This document shows positions 33,454 to 42,656 of a DNA stretch of 64,000 bases, in pieces. A program made the translations under genes and the position numbers. This stretch comes from Bdellovibrionales bacterium (GTDB lineage: Bacteria; Bdellovibrionota; Bdellovibrionia; Bdellovibrionales; UBA1609). The DNA is taken from the NCBI GenBank assembly GCA_019695175.1, contig JAIBAM010000008.1, forward strand, positions 1 through 64,000, given 5' to 3'. The notes beneath the pieces are model-generated. The model ran no database searches. It worked only from the letters and a program-made list of their open reading frames with translations, and was not told the origin of the DNA. Every line of letters starts with the position of its first letter. Within the stretch, counting starts at the first letter, position 1.

Positions 33454-35031
33454 TTACTCCCCTATCCCATCCAAGGCTTGGGTCTTGAATATTACCTTAA
33501 TACGATCCCAAATATTTTTAAAAATACGAACCATATCTGCTCTGGACAGTCTGCTCAAATCCTTAAAATATGGACCATAATACCCTTTATAAATTTGTTC
33601 TATCTGAACAATTTGTTCAACAGTAGCATCCCTCAAGGCGTAATTAAAAAATGGGAAGTTCCCCAGGGCATAATCACTTATAAAAAGCAAGTTAAACACA
33701 AGTAAATCAAATGCCATTTGATGAGTATATGGTTCTGCTTCATTACCCAATTGCGCCCTTACAACGGCTAACCTATCCGTAATGGCTCCCCAGGAACCCA
33801 TTTTTTGAACTAAAATATTGTAACCATATGTAACCCGTCTGCCCGACACACTATCGGGTAATGTGTCGCCGGCTAATAAACCACTAATATCAGCACTGAA
33901 AAAAAGCTGAAAATAAAGTTCCAATGGCAAGAAAGCAAACTTTTCGTGAAAGTTTAATCTTGACATAACACCAGCTACGGCATCATCAGTTAAATTTCCG
34001 AGAGATTTCAGGGCTAAAAAACGGTTTATTTGGGCTTGAGGGTTATGAGTTACTCCATAAAGAGCAACCAGAGCCAAAGGTCCGCACCGCGGTAAAACAC
34101 ATGGGAATTTTAAATCTTGAGTAGGATCTGTACGGATGGGTAAAGGATGAATTCCTGCCAACATCAACCTCACCATAGAGAAAGCATCCACTGGACCAAA
34201 TATGGGAAATGCCAACATAGTCCATTCCCCCCGCCGAGTTAACATTTGTACCCATTGAGTTTCACTAATATTTGGCATTTCCAATGGGCTGACACCAGAA
34301 ATTAACCAAAAACTTAGCCTTAATGGCAAACTTTCTAATTCTAATCCCAAACTACTCCAGTCCTTATTCCTGAAGTATGGGGCCACTGAGAATACTCTTT
34401 GAAATTCAGGTTGATATCCTTTAAGAGCACCAACCAAAGTATATGCGACATCAACAAGTACAGCATATTCGAAGGTAAGTCTGATAAACTGAGCATAAGG
34501 TACATCGTTTTGGATCACTTGGTCTGCTCGAGTAAGGACATTTCTTAAAGCCGTTATTAAAGTAGTTTTAAAACCCATGGAATTATCAGCTGACTCAAAA
34601 ATGGAAAGTAAAGCTTGCAGTTGACCCTTGAGTCCTTGCACAGTCGGAAGTGCGGATTGAATTTTTAAATTTCCAACTGTTCTTATTTGACCTCCAGAAA
34701 GAATCTGGGAAGGACCTTTGGCATAAAATTGTTCTGTTAAACTAGCAGGATTCCCAATCACAGTTGTTTGAAATCTCATCAAACCCCCCACAGCATCTGG
34801 ATCCGGACTAACCTTAGGACCATTTAACCAAGCAAGGATCTGGGCTCTCATATCTGTACCAGTATCTGTATTATCACCGCCTTGAACCAATTTTTGACAA
34901 GAAACTTCAGTCCCCCCACGTTGGCTTGTTGCATTAATATAAGATGGCGTCAGCCAGCCGCATATTAATGACATAATAGTAAGCCCGACAAAATTTGCTT
35001 TTGTTCTTTCGAACCCTTGTTTTCTTTTCAT
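33454..35031 (-). CDS. Large secreted protein of unknown function, 525 aa
   Basis: A basic N-terminus and hydrophobic stretch (NFVGLTIMSLICGWLTPSYINA) form a signal peptide. The rest is mostly helical and hydrophobic, with no motif I can name; conspicuous segments include FEYAVLVDVAYTLVGALKGY, PLPIRTDPTQDLKFPCVLPRCG and LPLELYFQLFFSADISGLLAGD. It belongs to a leftward run of exported-protein genes. No catalytic signature is visible. It may be periplasmic or outer-membrane associated. Confidence 0.7.
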   Translation of the reverse strand: MKRKQGFERTKANFVGLTIMSLICGWLTPSYINATSQRGGTEVSCQKLVQGGDNTDTGTDMRAQILAWLNGPKVSPDPDAVGGLMRFQTTVIGNPASLTEQFYAKGPSQILSGGQIRTVGNLKIQSALPTVQGLKGQLQALLSIFESADNSMGFKTTLITALRNVLTRADQVIQNDVPYAQFIRLTFEYAVLVDVAYTLVGALKGYQPEFQRVFSVAPYFRNKDWSSLGLELESLPLRLSFWLISGVSPLEMPNISETQWVQMLTRRGEWTMLAFPIFGPVDAFSMVRLMLAGIHPLPIRTDPTQDLKFPCVLPRCGPLALVALYGVTHNPQAQINRFLALKSLGNLTDDAVAGVMSRLNFHEKFAFLPLELYFQLFFSADISGLLAGDTLPDSVSGRRVTYGYNILVQKMGSWGAITDRLAVVRAQLGNEAEPYTHQMAFDLLVFNLLFISDYALGNFPFFNYALRDATVEQIVQIEQIYKGYYGPYFKDLSRLSRADMVRIFKNIWDRIKVIFKTQALDGIGE

Positions 35032-35412
35032 TTATAGAACCTATTTTTCAAAGTGATTGGTTTTAATCTGCTAATTTTCTGTTTGTTTTTCTAAATAAAT
35101 CTAAATAAATCTAAATAAATTTTTATAAACAAATTCGTTATTAATTGATTGGCGACTTCTAAACAATTTTATGATATAGATCAAGCAATTTTTATAAATT
35201 TATTTAGTTTAGATAGAAGGGTTGTTCTTCGGCGATCTTTTTGGATAGGTTTAGAGTGAGTCCTCAAAGCGGGGATGGATGAAAAACACTTGGGTTGAGG
35301 AAAATGCAGTTGTCATGCCGGCGGACGGCGACGACTTAAGGCTTATACAGCCAATTGTAACAAACATAGCATCTAACAATAGGCTTTAAGCTCGCCACTG
35401 ATGACGAGCGGA
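35032..35412. other. Intergenic region: AT-rich inverted repeat and structured GC-richer part
   Basis: There is no gene in 381 bases. The right-of-gene half (35032-35210) is very AT-rich and holds three CTAAATAAAT tandem copies plus an inverted copy (35197-35206). The segment 35221-35410 is GC-richer. It can form a 12-bp plus-strand RNA stem with two G-U pairs (35335-35346 with 35379-35390) and a GCTCG/CGAGC hairpin (35390-35409). The latter could terminate asd transcription from the right, though no T-run follows. A small RNA is possible but unproven. Confidence 0.4.
35091..35120. repeat. Three tandem copies of CTAAATAAAT
   Basis: The 10-base unit is repeated perfectly three times. An inverted copy, ATTTATTTAG, lies at 35197-35206, and the flanks extend the complementarity to about 17 bp with a two-base bulge, so 35111-35206 can form a large hairpin. 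Confidence 0.85.
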
Positions 35413-36420
35413 TTAAGATAAAATCTTTTCGGCGATTTGTATTCCGTTTAAAGCGGCACCTTTTCTTAAGTTATCACTCACAATCCAGAGCAACCAAGTT
35501 TTGGGATCATCTAGATCTTGATGAATTCGACTTACATAAACTGGATCTGTTTTTGAAGCCTGAAGGGCTGTTGCATATTGGTCTAGAGACTCCACAAGAG
35601 TGATTCCCGGCAGGGATTTTAGCGCGTTCACAAACTCCCCTCGGGAGACTTCCTTTTTTAGAGTAATCCATGCTGCTTCGCTATGACTATTGAGAGCCGG
35701 AATTCGAACTGTCCAAGCACTAATTTGCAACTGGGGAATATTTAAAATTTTTCTGGATTCTAAACGAATTTTTCTTTCTTCCGAACAAAACCCGTCCTCA
35801 GAGAAGGAACCAATTTGAGGGATACAATTAAAGGCAATAGGTTGGGGGAATACTTTTGCCTGAACACTATTGGATTGACTGGACTTATGCAGGTTCAATT
35901 GTTCCTGAAGTTCTTCTGTGCCAGCCTTACCAGCTCCGCTAACAGCCTGATAGGTTGCTACCCGGACTTGATTTAACCCAAAACTTTTCTGTAGGGGGGC
36001 TAACACCATGACAAGTTGAATAGTGGAACAGTTTGGATTAGCTATCAAACAGGGACCCTGGTTGGTTTTTAATAAATCTCCGTTCACTTCAGGGACAATT
36101 AAAGGAGTGTTTGGATCCATACGAAAAGCTGCGGAGTTATCTACGGCATAGGCCCCAGACCGTACAGCCTGAGGTGCCCACTCTTTGCTAATATCATCAC
36201 CGGAAGAAAAGAACACCAAATCTAAACCATCAAAACAGTTCTTATTTAATGCTTGTACTGATATGGATTTACCAAAAAGGGTTCGAATCTGTCCCACACT
36301 GCGATCTGAAGCAAACAATCGAAGCTCTGAGAAATGGAACCTTCGCTGTTCCATAAGGTCTAAAAATTCTTCGCCGACAACGCCTGTAGCACCAACAACA
36401 CCTAATTTGTAATCTTTCAT
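35413..36420 (-). CDS. asd: Aspartate-semialdehyde dehydrogenase
   Basis: The 335-aa NADP-dependent enzyme of the lysine/diaminopimelate, threonine and methionine pathways. Motifs: LGVVGATGVVGEEFLDLM (GxxGxxG), FFSSGDDISKEWAP, VDNSAAFRMD, LIVPEVNGD, IANPNCSTIQLVM with the catalytic Cys (about 131), and VSGAGKAGTEEL. The C-terminal SHSEAAW contains the active-site His region. It precedes nothing in operon to its left within 380 bases; pssA lies 21 bases upstream. Confidence 0.96.
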   Translation of the reverse strand: MKDYKLGVVGATGVVGEEFLDLMEQRRFHFSELRLFASDRSVGQIRTLFGKSISVQALNKNCFDGLDLVFFSSGDDISKEWAPQAVRSGAYAVDNSAAFRMDPNTPLIVPEVNGDLLKTNQGPCLIANPNCSTIQLVMVLAPLQKSFGLNQVRVATYQAVSGAGKAGTEELQEQLNLHKSSQSNSVQAKVFPQPIAFNCIPQIGSFSEDGFCSEERKIRLESRKILNIPQLQISAWTVRIPALNSHSEAAWITLKKEVSRGEFVNALKSLPGITLVESLDQYATALQASKTDPVYVSRIHQDLDDPKTWLLWIVSDNLRKGAALNGIQIAEKILS

Positions 36421-36441
36421 AGAATTTTTTCTTTTAAAAAT

Positions 36442-37308
36442 TTATAGTTTTTTGGGTTCATGATTTTCCTCGACTTCCTCGTGGAGATCATCACCACCTT
36501 CCAATACGATAGCCTGAGGGGGTCTTGTCAACCGTCCCAAACGAAGAATCCCAAAGAGGGCGCCCAAAATAGCATAAGTTAGAAATAAAACAAACAACAT
36601 CACTTCAGGTCGAATGGCGACCAAGGCAAAAATGAAAACTCCAGCCACCAAATAACGGAAGGGCAATCTATGCCGTAGATCTAGATCTTTAAACGAACGG
36701 TATCTAAATGTGCTCACCATCACAAATCCCAGTAAAAGAGTCATGGCTAAAAGGGCCCAAGAACGTGAAGCATCCAGTTGCAAATCATTGAACGCCAAAA
36801 CGGAACTCGCCACTATTCCAGCCGCCATCGGACTGGGTAAACCTTGAAAATAAGCTTTTTCAATCACACCACTTTGTACATTAAATCGGGCGAGTCTTAG
36901 TGCTGTACAAGCTACATAGAAAAAACTTGCCAACCAACCCAGACGGCCAAAAGGCTCTAAAGCAGACAAAAAAAGTATGAGGGCCGGGGCCATTCCAAAA
37001 CTAATCAAATCAGACAGGGAGTCATATTCCATCCCAAATCGACTGGTGGAATTTGTTAAGCGAGCCACTCTTCCATCTAACAAATCAAAAACAGCAGCAG
37101 CTACAATAGCGTAAGCCGCCCATAAGAAGTTGCCATTGATTGAATAAATAATGGCAAAAAAACCTGAAAACATATTGGCCGTGGTCAACAAATTAGGAAG
37201 AACATAGATATGAACCCCCACCCGTCGTTTTAAACGAATCGACGTGGAGCTAAAGCTAGTTTTATTTTTCAATAAATTTTCATTGTGTGTTTCTCGAGAT
37301 AGAATCAA
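36442..37308 (-). CDS. pssA: CDP-diacylglycerol-serine O-phosphatidyltransferase
   Basis: TTG at 37306-37308 is preceded by GGAGG with six bases spacing and overlaps the upstream TGA (TTGA), so I prefer it to the ATG at 37341; the product is 288 aa. The CDP-alcohol phosphatidyltransferase signature is complete: DGRVARLTNSTSRFGMEYDS then LSD (D-G-x2-A-R-x8-G-x3-D-x3-D). About eight membrane helices follow, and an acidic C-terminal tail (EEVEENHEP). It makes phosphatidylserine for phosphatidylethanolamine synthesis in the inner membrane. The preceding gene encodes a lipid kinase-like protein, so the pair forms a phospholipid operon. Confidence 0.9.
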   Translation of the reverse strand: MILSRETHNENLLKNKTSFSSTSIRLKRRVGVHIYVLPNLLTTANMFSGFFAIIYSINGNFLWAAYAIVAAAVFDLLDGRVARLTNSTSRFGMEYDSLSDLISFGMAPALILFLSALEPFGRLGWLASFFYVACTALRLARFNVQSGVIEKAYFQGLPSPMAAGIVASSVLAFNDLQLDASRSWALLAMTLLLGFVMVSTFRYRSFKDLDLRHRLPFRYLVAGVFIFALVAIRPEVMLFVLFLTYAILGALFGILRLGRLTRPPQAIVLEGGDDLHEEVEENHEPKKL

Positions 37309-37976
37309 CTCAATCCTCCAAAGGCGAAAAATAGCCCCCACAAAAAGGTTGCATTAACCACTGGAAAGGTAAGATTGTCGTCCAATTTTCCCAGAGGAAT
37401 GAGCTCACTTAGTGCGCCTCCAAGGCCAGCAATCAAACTGACAATAAGGAGCCTTTCTGTTAAAATACCATTAAAATACAAATAAAAACCCGCGATGAGA
37501 GAACAAGTAGCAAAGGCGGCAAAAGTTCCTTGTAAACTTTTGCTACCAATAAGTTTGTCTCTCCCATATCGAATGCCAAAATAGCTTGCTATGGGGTCAG
37601 CTAGAGCCAAAAATAAAAGAGTTAAAAGAACGACCGGTCTTGGGAAAACCCAAACTAAAATAAATACTCCTAAAATAAGATAAGTTGTACCGGCCCAACT
37701 TTCTCTTTCATGTTCGCGCATAATGAAACCAAAAAACTTAAGTGCAAAACGATTTAACCTCGCGAACTTTTGTCGTAAAAAATCAAATGCCACCATAAAA
37801 AAAGCAGCAGCAGCAATGGCTCTGAGGGCTTGCTGATGGGATATCCAGGTATAAATAATAGCGAGAGTCAACACCCCCAATGCGTGCCAAATCTTTCTTG
37901 CCATATGAAGATCGTGGCGCCTTTTGAGTGGGCGCGGATCAAATATCAATGTGGGACTCCCTTGTTGCATTGCCAT
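37305..37976 (-). CDS. DGK1/SEC59-like CTP-dependent lipid kinase
   Basis: ATG 37974-37976 gives 223 aa beginning MAMQQGSPTLIF, matching the usual size; longer in-frame extensions look non-homologous. The protein has about seven membrane helices, RKIWHALGVL near the start, and in the middle LADPIASYFGIRYGRDKLIGSKSLQGTFAAF, typical of the dolichol/phytol/diacylglycerol kinase family (D-P-x-A-x-x-x-G-x-x-x-G, K-S-x-x-G-x-x). It ends LDDNLTFPVVNATFLWGL. It probably phosphorylates diacylglycerol or a polyprenol. Coupled to pssA. Confidence 0.75.
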   Translation of the reverse strand: MAMQQGSPTLIFDPRPLKRRHDLHMARKIWHALGVLTLAIIYTWISHQQALRAIAAAAFFMVAFDFLRQKFARLNRFALKFFGFIMREHERESWAGTTYLILGVFILVWVFPRPVVLLTLLFLALADPIASYFGIRYGRDKLIGSKSLQGTFAAFATCSLIAGFYLYFNGILTERLLIVSLIAGLGGALSELIPLGKLDDNLTFPVVNATFLWGLFFAFGGLS

Positions 37977-38190
37977 CGAGCTTAATGGACCTTCTCTGAC
38001 ACTGCAACGGTCATTTGCTTTACATTTTAAGTATTTGAAATTACACATGAAATTTTCATAATGCAATGCCGCCAGAAAAACTCTTCCGATTCCAAATCTC
38101 GTAGAATTCACAGTAACTTGATCCTTGATTTTACTTGTTCTTAATCGGAACAGCTCTTGCATCTTAATCAAATAAGTGAAGGTAAAAGTC

Positions 38191-39090
38191 ATGGGCAACT
38201 ATACAGATATTCTTGTTCAAGCAACTGTGATCCTCGTAAAGGTAGGGGCTGGGTTGATATTTCTTTTTCCACAAATAGTGCTTGCAGAGGGCGACTCTAA
38301 TTCAGCCCACCTTGGGACAAGTTTTGGATATAGGCCGGGTTATTTAGAATCGGTCAAAAATGAAAGACGAGCCAAACCCATTGAAATGGTTCTTATTCCA
38401 CCAAAAGTAGAAACAGAGCCTCTTACTTTTTTTGGAAGCCCACTTTTAGATGATAAATTAACCAAAGAATTACAAACAAGATATGAGCAGGATTTTGGAA
38501 GAAATGACACGGAAAGAAACTACCACGATATATCAAAATACACTTTTTTAGATAGTCCCGGCGCCAAATCTGAATCCATCCAAAACTATAATGACCGACA
38601 AAGAAGTTTTGGATCTTTCATGATAAAAAAAATTCTTGAACATCATGTGGATTTATTTTTGAAATCAAGAAAAGAGGTTCGACCGGTCTATCAATTAAAA
38701 GATCGACTTTCTAATATAAATCTCACGGTAAAAAAGGGATATAAAATCCATGTGCGCTATTCCCTTAGTGGAAACTCCTTGGAAACGAGGCTCGATAATC
38801 CTTATGAGATAACAACAAAGTTAACTTTACAAATGGGGTCGGGTTTTGGTCCCAGTAAAATTGAGCGAAGTATTTTTTCCTTGGAATACCCTTGGTCTAA
38901 AACAATGACTTACACATTTTATCAAGATTTAACGGCGCCTCAGACCACTACTTTTATAGCGCGAAAAAAACTCACTCGAATTCTCTCTGCATTAACTTCG
39001 TTTACTAAATCTTCTCCAGTAGATCGGGCAAATATAAATAATACACCTCTAGAAAACATGCTTTTGGTTGGTTTGGCTTGGACAGAGTAA
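38191..39090 (+). CDS. Secreted protein of unknown function, 299 aa
   Basis: ATG 38191 has GAAGG eight bases upstream and gives MGNYTDILVQATVILVKVGAG, a signal peptide with cleavage near V-L-A-E-G (about 32-36). The mature part is charged, with KSRKEVRPVYQLKDRLSNINLTVKKGYKIHVRYSLSGN suggesting beta strands, and a C-terminal stretch ending LVGLAWTE. No known motif. Divergent from the lipid kinase gene. Possibly an outer-membrane barrel or periplasmic protein; low certainty. Confidence 0.6.
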   Translation: MGNYTDILVQATVILVKVGAGLIFLFPQIVLAEGDSNSAHLGTSFGYRPGYLESVKNERRAKPIEMVLIPPKVETEPLTFFGSPLLDDKLTKELQTRYEQDFGRNDTERNYHDISKYTFLDSPGAKSESIQNYNDRQRSFGSFMIKKILEHHVDLFLKSRKEVRPVYQLKDRLSNINLTVKKGYKIHVRYSLSGNSLETRLDNPYEITTKLTLQMGSGFGPSKIERSIFSLEYPWSKTMTYTFYQDLTAPQTTTFIARKKLTRILSALTSFTKSSPVDRANINNTPLENMLLVGLAWTE

Positions 39091-39135
39091 GCTTGCAGGT
39101 AAGATGAGCCTTGCCTGACAGTACCTTAATAGGCA

Positions 39136-39675
39136 TCATTTTCGAACCGACTCTGAAAGCTCATCCCGACGTGAAATCTTTAAAGTGTAATTTTTGGTTT
39201 TACCGTTTTTCATTAAATAACTAATTTCCAAAGTGTTTTCACCTTCAATTAAATAAATATAATCTGAAGAAAATACGCCTGTTCTTTCACTAAAGATAGT
39301 CGCACTTAGGCCTGTGGTTAGATTTTTTACCGTGGCTTGTTGAGCCGTTTCTTGACTGGGACTCTTACAAAAATGACCCGCCACTCTTACTTGTCGAATT
39401 TGATGGTCTAGCAATGTAATTGAAGGAGGAAAACAATCGAATTGTAAAAAACTTGTTCTCTCTAGAAAGTTATTGGAAAGGTTGTTTTGATTTGAGACAG
39501 TCAATGCCATGCCCACTATATTAGCTGGAGCCCGAGCTAAAGCGTTTAAGGATGGGGCGTTTTTTTGGGGATCGATTGAAAGAATACTTAAGGCAACCAA
39601 ACCACTTAATAAAAGTGAAGTGCCCCCAATTAATTTAATGAGGTTTTTGTCGTTGTTTTCCACAGTGATTCCCAT
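39136..39675 (-). CDS. Membrane-anchored periplasmic protein of unknown function, 179 aa
   Basis: The protein has an N-terminal membrane helix (LIKLIGGTSLLLSGLVALSIL, about 12-32) and a periplasmic beta-rich domain. The domain has two cysteines (FDCFPPSITLLDHQIRQVRVAGHFCK, about 81-104) that may form a disulfide, and ends with a strand-rich segment (YLIEGENTLEISYLMKNGKTKNYTLKI). The shape suggests an immunoglobulin-like or similar domain. No family recognised. Confidence 0.6.
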   Translation of the reverse strand: MGITVENNDKNLIKLIGGTSLLLSGLVALSILSIDPQKNAPSLNALARAPANIVGMALTVSNQNNLSNNFLERTSFLQFDCFPPSITLLDHQIRQVRVAGHFCKSPSQETAQQATVKNLTTGLSATIFSERTGVFSSDYIYLIEGENTLEISYLMKNGKTKNYTLKISRRDELSESVRK

Positions 39676-39816
39676 CGGCTGAAACCCTATGGGACTGAAT
39701 CACAAAGTCATATTTCTATTTAAAAAATGAGAGAAAAAGCATTAAAGAGTAAAGGCCTTAAAATGATCTCATTAATAAGTCTCTTAGACACACTAAAATT
39801 CTCTTAAGATCGAACA

Positions 39817-40608
39817 TTACTTTCCAGAAATTCCTTTCGTTTTGAGAATTTTTTCAGCTCTCTCGGAAGGTGAAACCAAACGAAACATACTTCTTAATTT
39901 CAATTCTTTGCGAACCGTATCAGGGATTTTAATTTTAGCTTCACTGATTTTTTTAAAAATTTTGAGAAGATCTTCGGTGCTATTTACTTCAGGTTTTAGT
40001 TCACTTAAAATATTTTCTAAAACTATAAGGTAGGTGGCTTGTTCTACAGCAGGTATTGTCTTGTTTTGTAATCCGTAGATGGATTCATCAGTAAGGCTAT
40101 CAAGAGAGTCTGTAAAAATGTGGATTGCATCCATCTCTTTTCTCAATTCCGGCAAAATTTTAGCTAACATGTTGTCTTGATTGGGGCGGGCCAATAAGAG
40201 GTGCAGTGCTTTTCTTAATTCCTCCCGAGCCTCCGCTGGCACTTCTGCGGGGTCATTTTCCCCTGGTTCCTCTGATTCGTTACTAGCAGTATGGGGTGAG
40301 GCCTCTTTTTTCTGGGCATAATAACGTTTAATATAACCCCTGATAAGACTTAGCATCTGATCGTAGTCTTTAATCTGTAGCTCACTATATTTGATTTTTC
40401 CTGGAATAGGTTCTGGGGGAGTCTCGGCCACAGGTTGCACAGAGGTGACTTTAGTTTTTTGGATCATTTTTTTAGAAACCTTAGAAACTATTTTAGATCC
40501 ATCAGTTGCGTAAGATCTAGGTAACGATATCCATAAAATTCCGACAAATAGCCCTAAAGTTAATATCAGTGCCTTTTGACTCAGAAATTGGAAAAAAAAA
40601 TTTTTCAT
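39817..40608 (-). CDS. Helical exported protein of unknown function, 263 aa
   Basis: A signal peptide (ALILTLGLFVGILWISLPRSYAT, cleavage near Y-A-T) precedes a charged helical protein with a Glu/Pro/Ala-rich low-complexity region (about 97-128). The helices after it contain LLLARPNQDNMLAKILPELRKEMD and IPDTVRKELKLRSMFRL. No catalytic or binding motif is seen. It may be a periplasmic structural or chaperone-like protein. Confidence 0.6.
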   Translation of the reverse strand: MKNFFFQFLSQKALILTLGLFVGILWISLPRSYATDGSKIVSKVSKKMIQKTKVTSVQPVAETPPEPIPGKIKYSELQIKDYDQMLSLIRGYIKRYYAQKKEASPHTASNESEEPGENDPAEVPAEAREELRKALHLLLARPNQDNMLAKILPELRKEMDAIHIFTDSLDSLTDESIYGLQNKTIPAVEQATYLIVLENILSELKPEVNSTEDLLKIFKKISEAKIKIPDTVRKELKLRSMFRLVSPSERAEKILKTKGISGK

Positions 40609-40838
40609 TGCTAACTAATTTAATCGGATTGGGAAATATTGTCATGATTTTTGACGCGCCAGAACTTTCGTCGGGTTTTTTAGTTTCTTTTATTTTTTAT
40701 TCAGTGATGGGAGCTTGTTGGGAGAATTAAATTTAAAGTTTTATGCGAAAGATTAAATTTTTTTCTACATGATACTGATCATTTATGCCAGAATCTTCCT
40801 GTTTACCCCCTTAATAACCTATTAACAGGAGAATTCCC

Positions 40839-41612
40839 TTGAAAACACTAGGAAGATTTGGTCTTGCGCTTGCCTGCATTAATTTGATTGGTTGCGCGGC
40901 TATTGTTGAAAAAACTATAGAGCAAAATCCAGACATCGTATTAAACGTTATAAAGAAAAACCCCAAAAAATTTATGGAAGTCGTCAGTGAGGCTGCTAAA
41001 TCAGCTCAAGAAGAAGCTAGAAAACAAGAAGATGATAATGAAAGAGCACGTTTAGAAGATGAAATGAAAAACCCCAAAAAACCAAGTATCGATGAAGATC
41101 GAACTATTTTTGGAAATAAAGAGGCTAAGATAACAATTGTTGAATATTCTGATTTTGAATGCCCCTACTGCTCTAAGGGTTATGACAATCTAAAAGAAGT
41201 TCGAAAACAGTATGGCGACAAAGTTCGAGTGGTTTTTAAACACTTACCTTTAGAGTTCCACCCCATGGCAATGCCTGCCGCTAAGTATTTTGAAGCTGTT
41301 GCTCAGCAGAGCCACGAAATGGCAGAAAAATTTCATGATGCTATTTTTTCAAATCAATCCGCATTAAAAGAGAAAAAAGAACAGTTTTTAAAAGACACAG
41401 CTAAAAAACTTGGTGCCAATATGACAAAACTTATGAGTGATCTTAACTCAGAAAAAGTTAAAAATCGTATTGCCAAAGATATGGATGAAGCTAAAGAGTT
41501 TGGATTTAGTGGAACTCCTGGATTTTTAATCAATGGGGTTTCTCTTCGTGGAGCTTATCCGCCCCCTTACTTTCAAAAAATTATTGATCGACAGCTAGGG
41601 GAAACCAAGTAA
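40839..41612 (+). CDS. DsbA-like thioredoxin-fold lipoprotein
   Basis: TTG 40839 follows AGGAG with good spacing. The N-terminus is a lipoprotein signal ending L-I-G-C (Cys about 19). A helical region rich in Lys/Glu (about 30-75) leads to a DsbA/thioredoxin domain with EYSDFECPYCSKGYDNLKEV (CPYC active site, about 104-107). [17 protein letters not shown] follows, with the cis-Pro loop FSGTPGFLINGVSLRGAYP near the end. It catalyses thiol-disulfide exchange at the envelope. Similar proteins are annotated as DsbA-family or disulfide isomerases; redox direction is not evident. Confidence 0.88.
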   Translation: MKTLGRFGLALACINLIGCAAIVEKTIEQNPDIVLNVIKKNPKKFMEVVSEAAKSAQEEARKQEDDNERARLEDEMKNPKKPSIDEDRTIFGNKEAKITIVEYSDFECPYCSKGYDNLKEVRKQYGDKVRVVFKHLPLEFHPMAMPAAKYFEAVAQQSHEMAEKFHDAIFSNQSALKEKKEQFLKDTAKKLGANMTKLMSDLNSEKVKNRIAKDMDEAKEFGFSGTPGFLINGVSLRGAYPPPYFQKIIDRQLGETK

Positions 41613-41631
41613 TTTTACCATTTGTTGCCCG

Positions 41632-41661
41632 AGAGCCTGTTCGTTTTTTTGAGCAGGCTCT
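41632..41661. other. Stem-loop downstream of the DsbA-like gene
   Basis: AGAGCCTG and CAGGCTCT pair perfectly over 8 bases around a 14-base T-rich loop. It follows the DsbA-like stop by 19 bases, where a terminator is expected, but no T-run follows the stem on either strand. It may be a Rho-assisted terminator or an mRNA 3' stability hairpin. Confidence 0.45.
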
Positions 41662-41750
41662 TGAATTCGTACAAGGCCTTTACAAGACCCAAGAGTTTGT
41701 AGAGGGGGGGACTGTGTCTACTAGTCTTTTTGTATAAGGATTATTTTTAA

Positions 41751-42509
41751 TTAGATATCAAGGCCAAGTGGGCTTTCCTTCATCTCTATGCTTTGAGAGT
41801 TTAACTCACAAGAGTAAGCCGAAACTTTAACCCCAGACTTAACTGCTTTGCGCAATAACTTACCGTACTCCGGGTCAATAGTGTCTGCGGGAGCAAACAT
41901 GCGACAATCGGATCTTTGCACCACAAAACATACTTCCGCAGAATGTCCCTGGGTTTTAAGATCCATTAAATCATTTAAATGCTTTTGCCCACGAACGGTG
42001 ACTGCATCAGGGAACATAGCCAGACCATTTTCTGCAAAGGTCACATTTTTAATTTCTACAAAATGAAACTTTTGGTGTTGAAGGTGGCTGGTATTAAATT
42101 TTGTAGTCCGTGGCATTTTTGAGTTGGACTTCCAAAAGGCCATATCAATGCGTGATTGGGAATGGATTTTAACTTCCTTTTGACCTGAATCAAACTTACG
42201 CCATGGAGGAATTCTGCCCTCCTGAAATGCCTCCCAAGCCAAAGCATTTGCCAAAGAAGTATTCACCCCAATCCAAACATCGCACAATCGAACCATTTGC
42301 AAAGTGTAGGGGAGTTTTCTTTGGGGATCATTGGCAGGCAAAAAAAGACAGGGGATATTTTCTTTAAGACAACCTTTTAAACTTCCAGTATTAGGCAAAT
42401 GAGCTGTAATAACAGCACCGTTGTATTCAATTTCAGCAAAAAATCGCTGATACCTGCGTTTAAAGACACCTTCTAGGAGAGGTTCGTTGAATTTCATTGA
42501 TTGACTCAC
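41751..42509 (-). CDS. sfsA: SfsA family protein
   Basis: The 252-aa product matches SfsA: LLEGVFKRRYQRFFAEIEYNG, AHLPNTGSLKGCL, WIGVNTSLANALAWEAF, FVEIKNVTFAENGLAMFPDAVTVRGQKHLNDLMDL, CFVVQRSDCRMFAPADTIDPEYGKLLRKAVKSGVKVSAYSCEL. The second half carries residues typical of a PD-(D/E)XK nuclease-like fold (E-I-K). Originally linked to sugar fermentation in E. coli; DNA binding has been proposed. Divergent from lipA across 147 bases. Confidence 0.94.
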   Translation of the reverse strand: MSQSMKFNEPLLEGVFKRRYQRFFAEIEYNGAVITAHLPNTGSLKGCLKENIPCLFLPANDPQRKLPYTLQMVRLCDVWIGVNTSLANALAWEAFQEGRIPPWRKFDSGQKEVKIHSQSRIDMAFWKSNSKMPRTTKFNTSHLQHQKFHFVEIKNVTFAENGLAMFPDAVTVRGQKHLNDLMDLKTQGHSAEVCFVVQRSDCRMFAPADTIDPEYGKLLRKAVKSGVKVSAYSCELNSQSIEMKESPLGLDI

Positions 42510-42656
42510 ATTGTACTTGTTTTACATTCTGGCCCAGACTTATACCCAATTAATAGTTTAAAGGCTTGGAATTTTTTTAACTTGTTGATTTGGGTTTGGG
42601 AAAGAGACAATAAAAACCCGAATCAACGTAAATTGAATGATAAGGATTTTCCCCCC

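Noticed and set aside
35390-35409. GCCACTG near 35394 suggested a cobalamin-riboswitch element.
   Set aside because: No other conserved boxes of that riboswitch are present, and it lies after asd, not before a gene.
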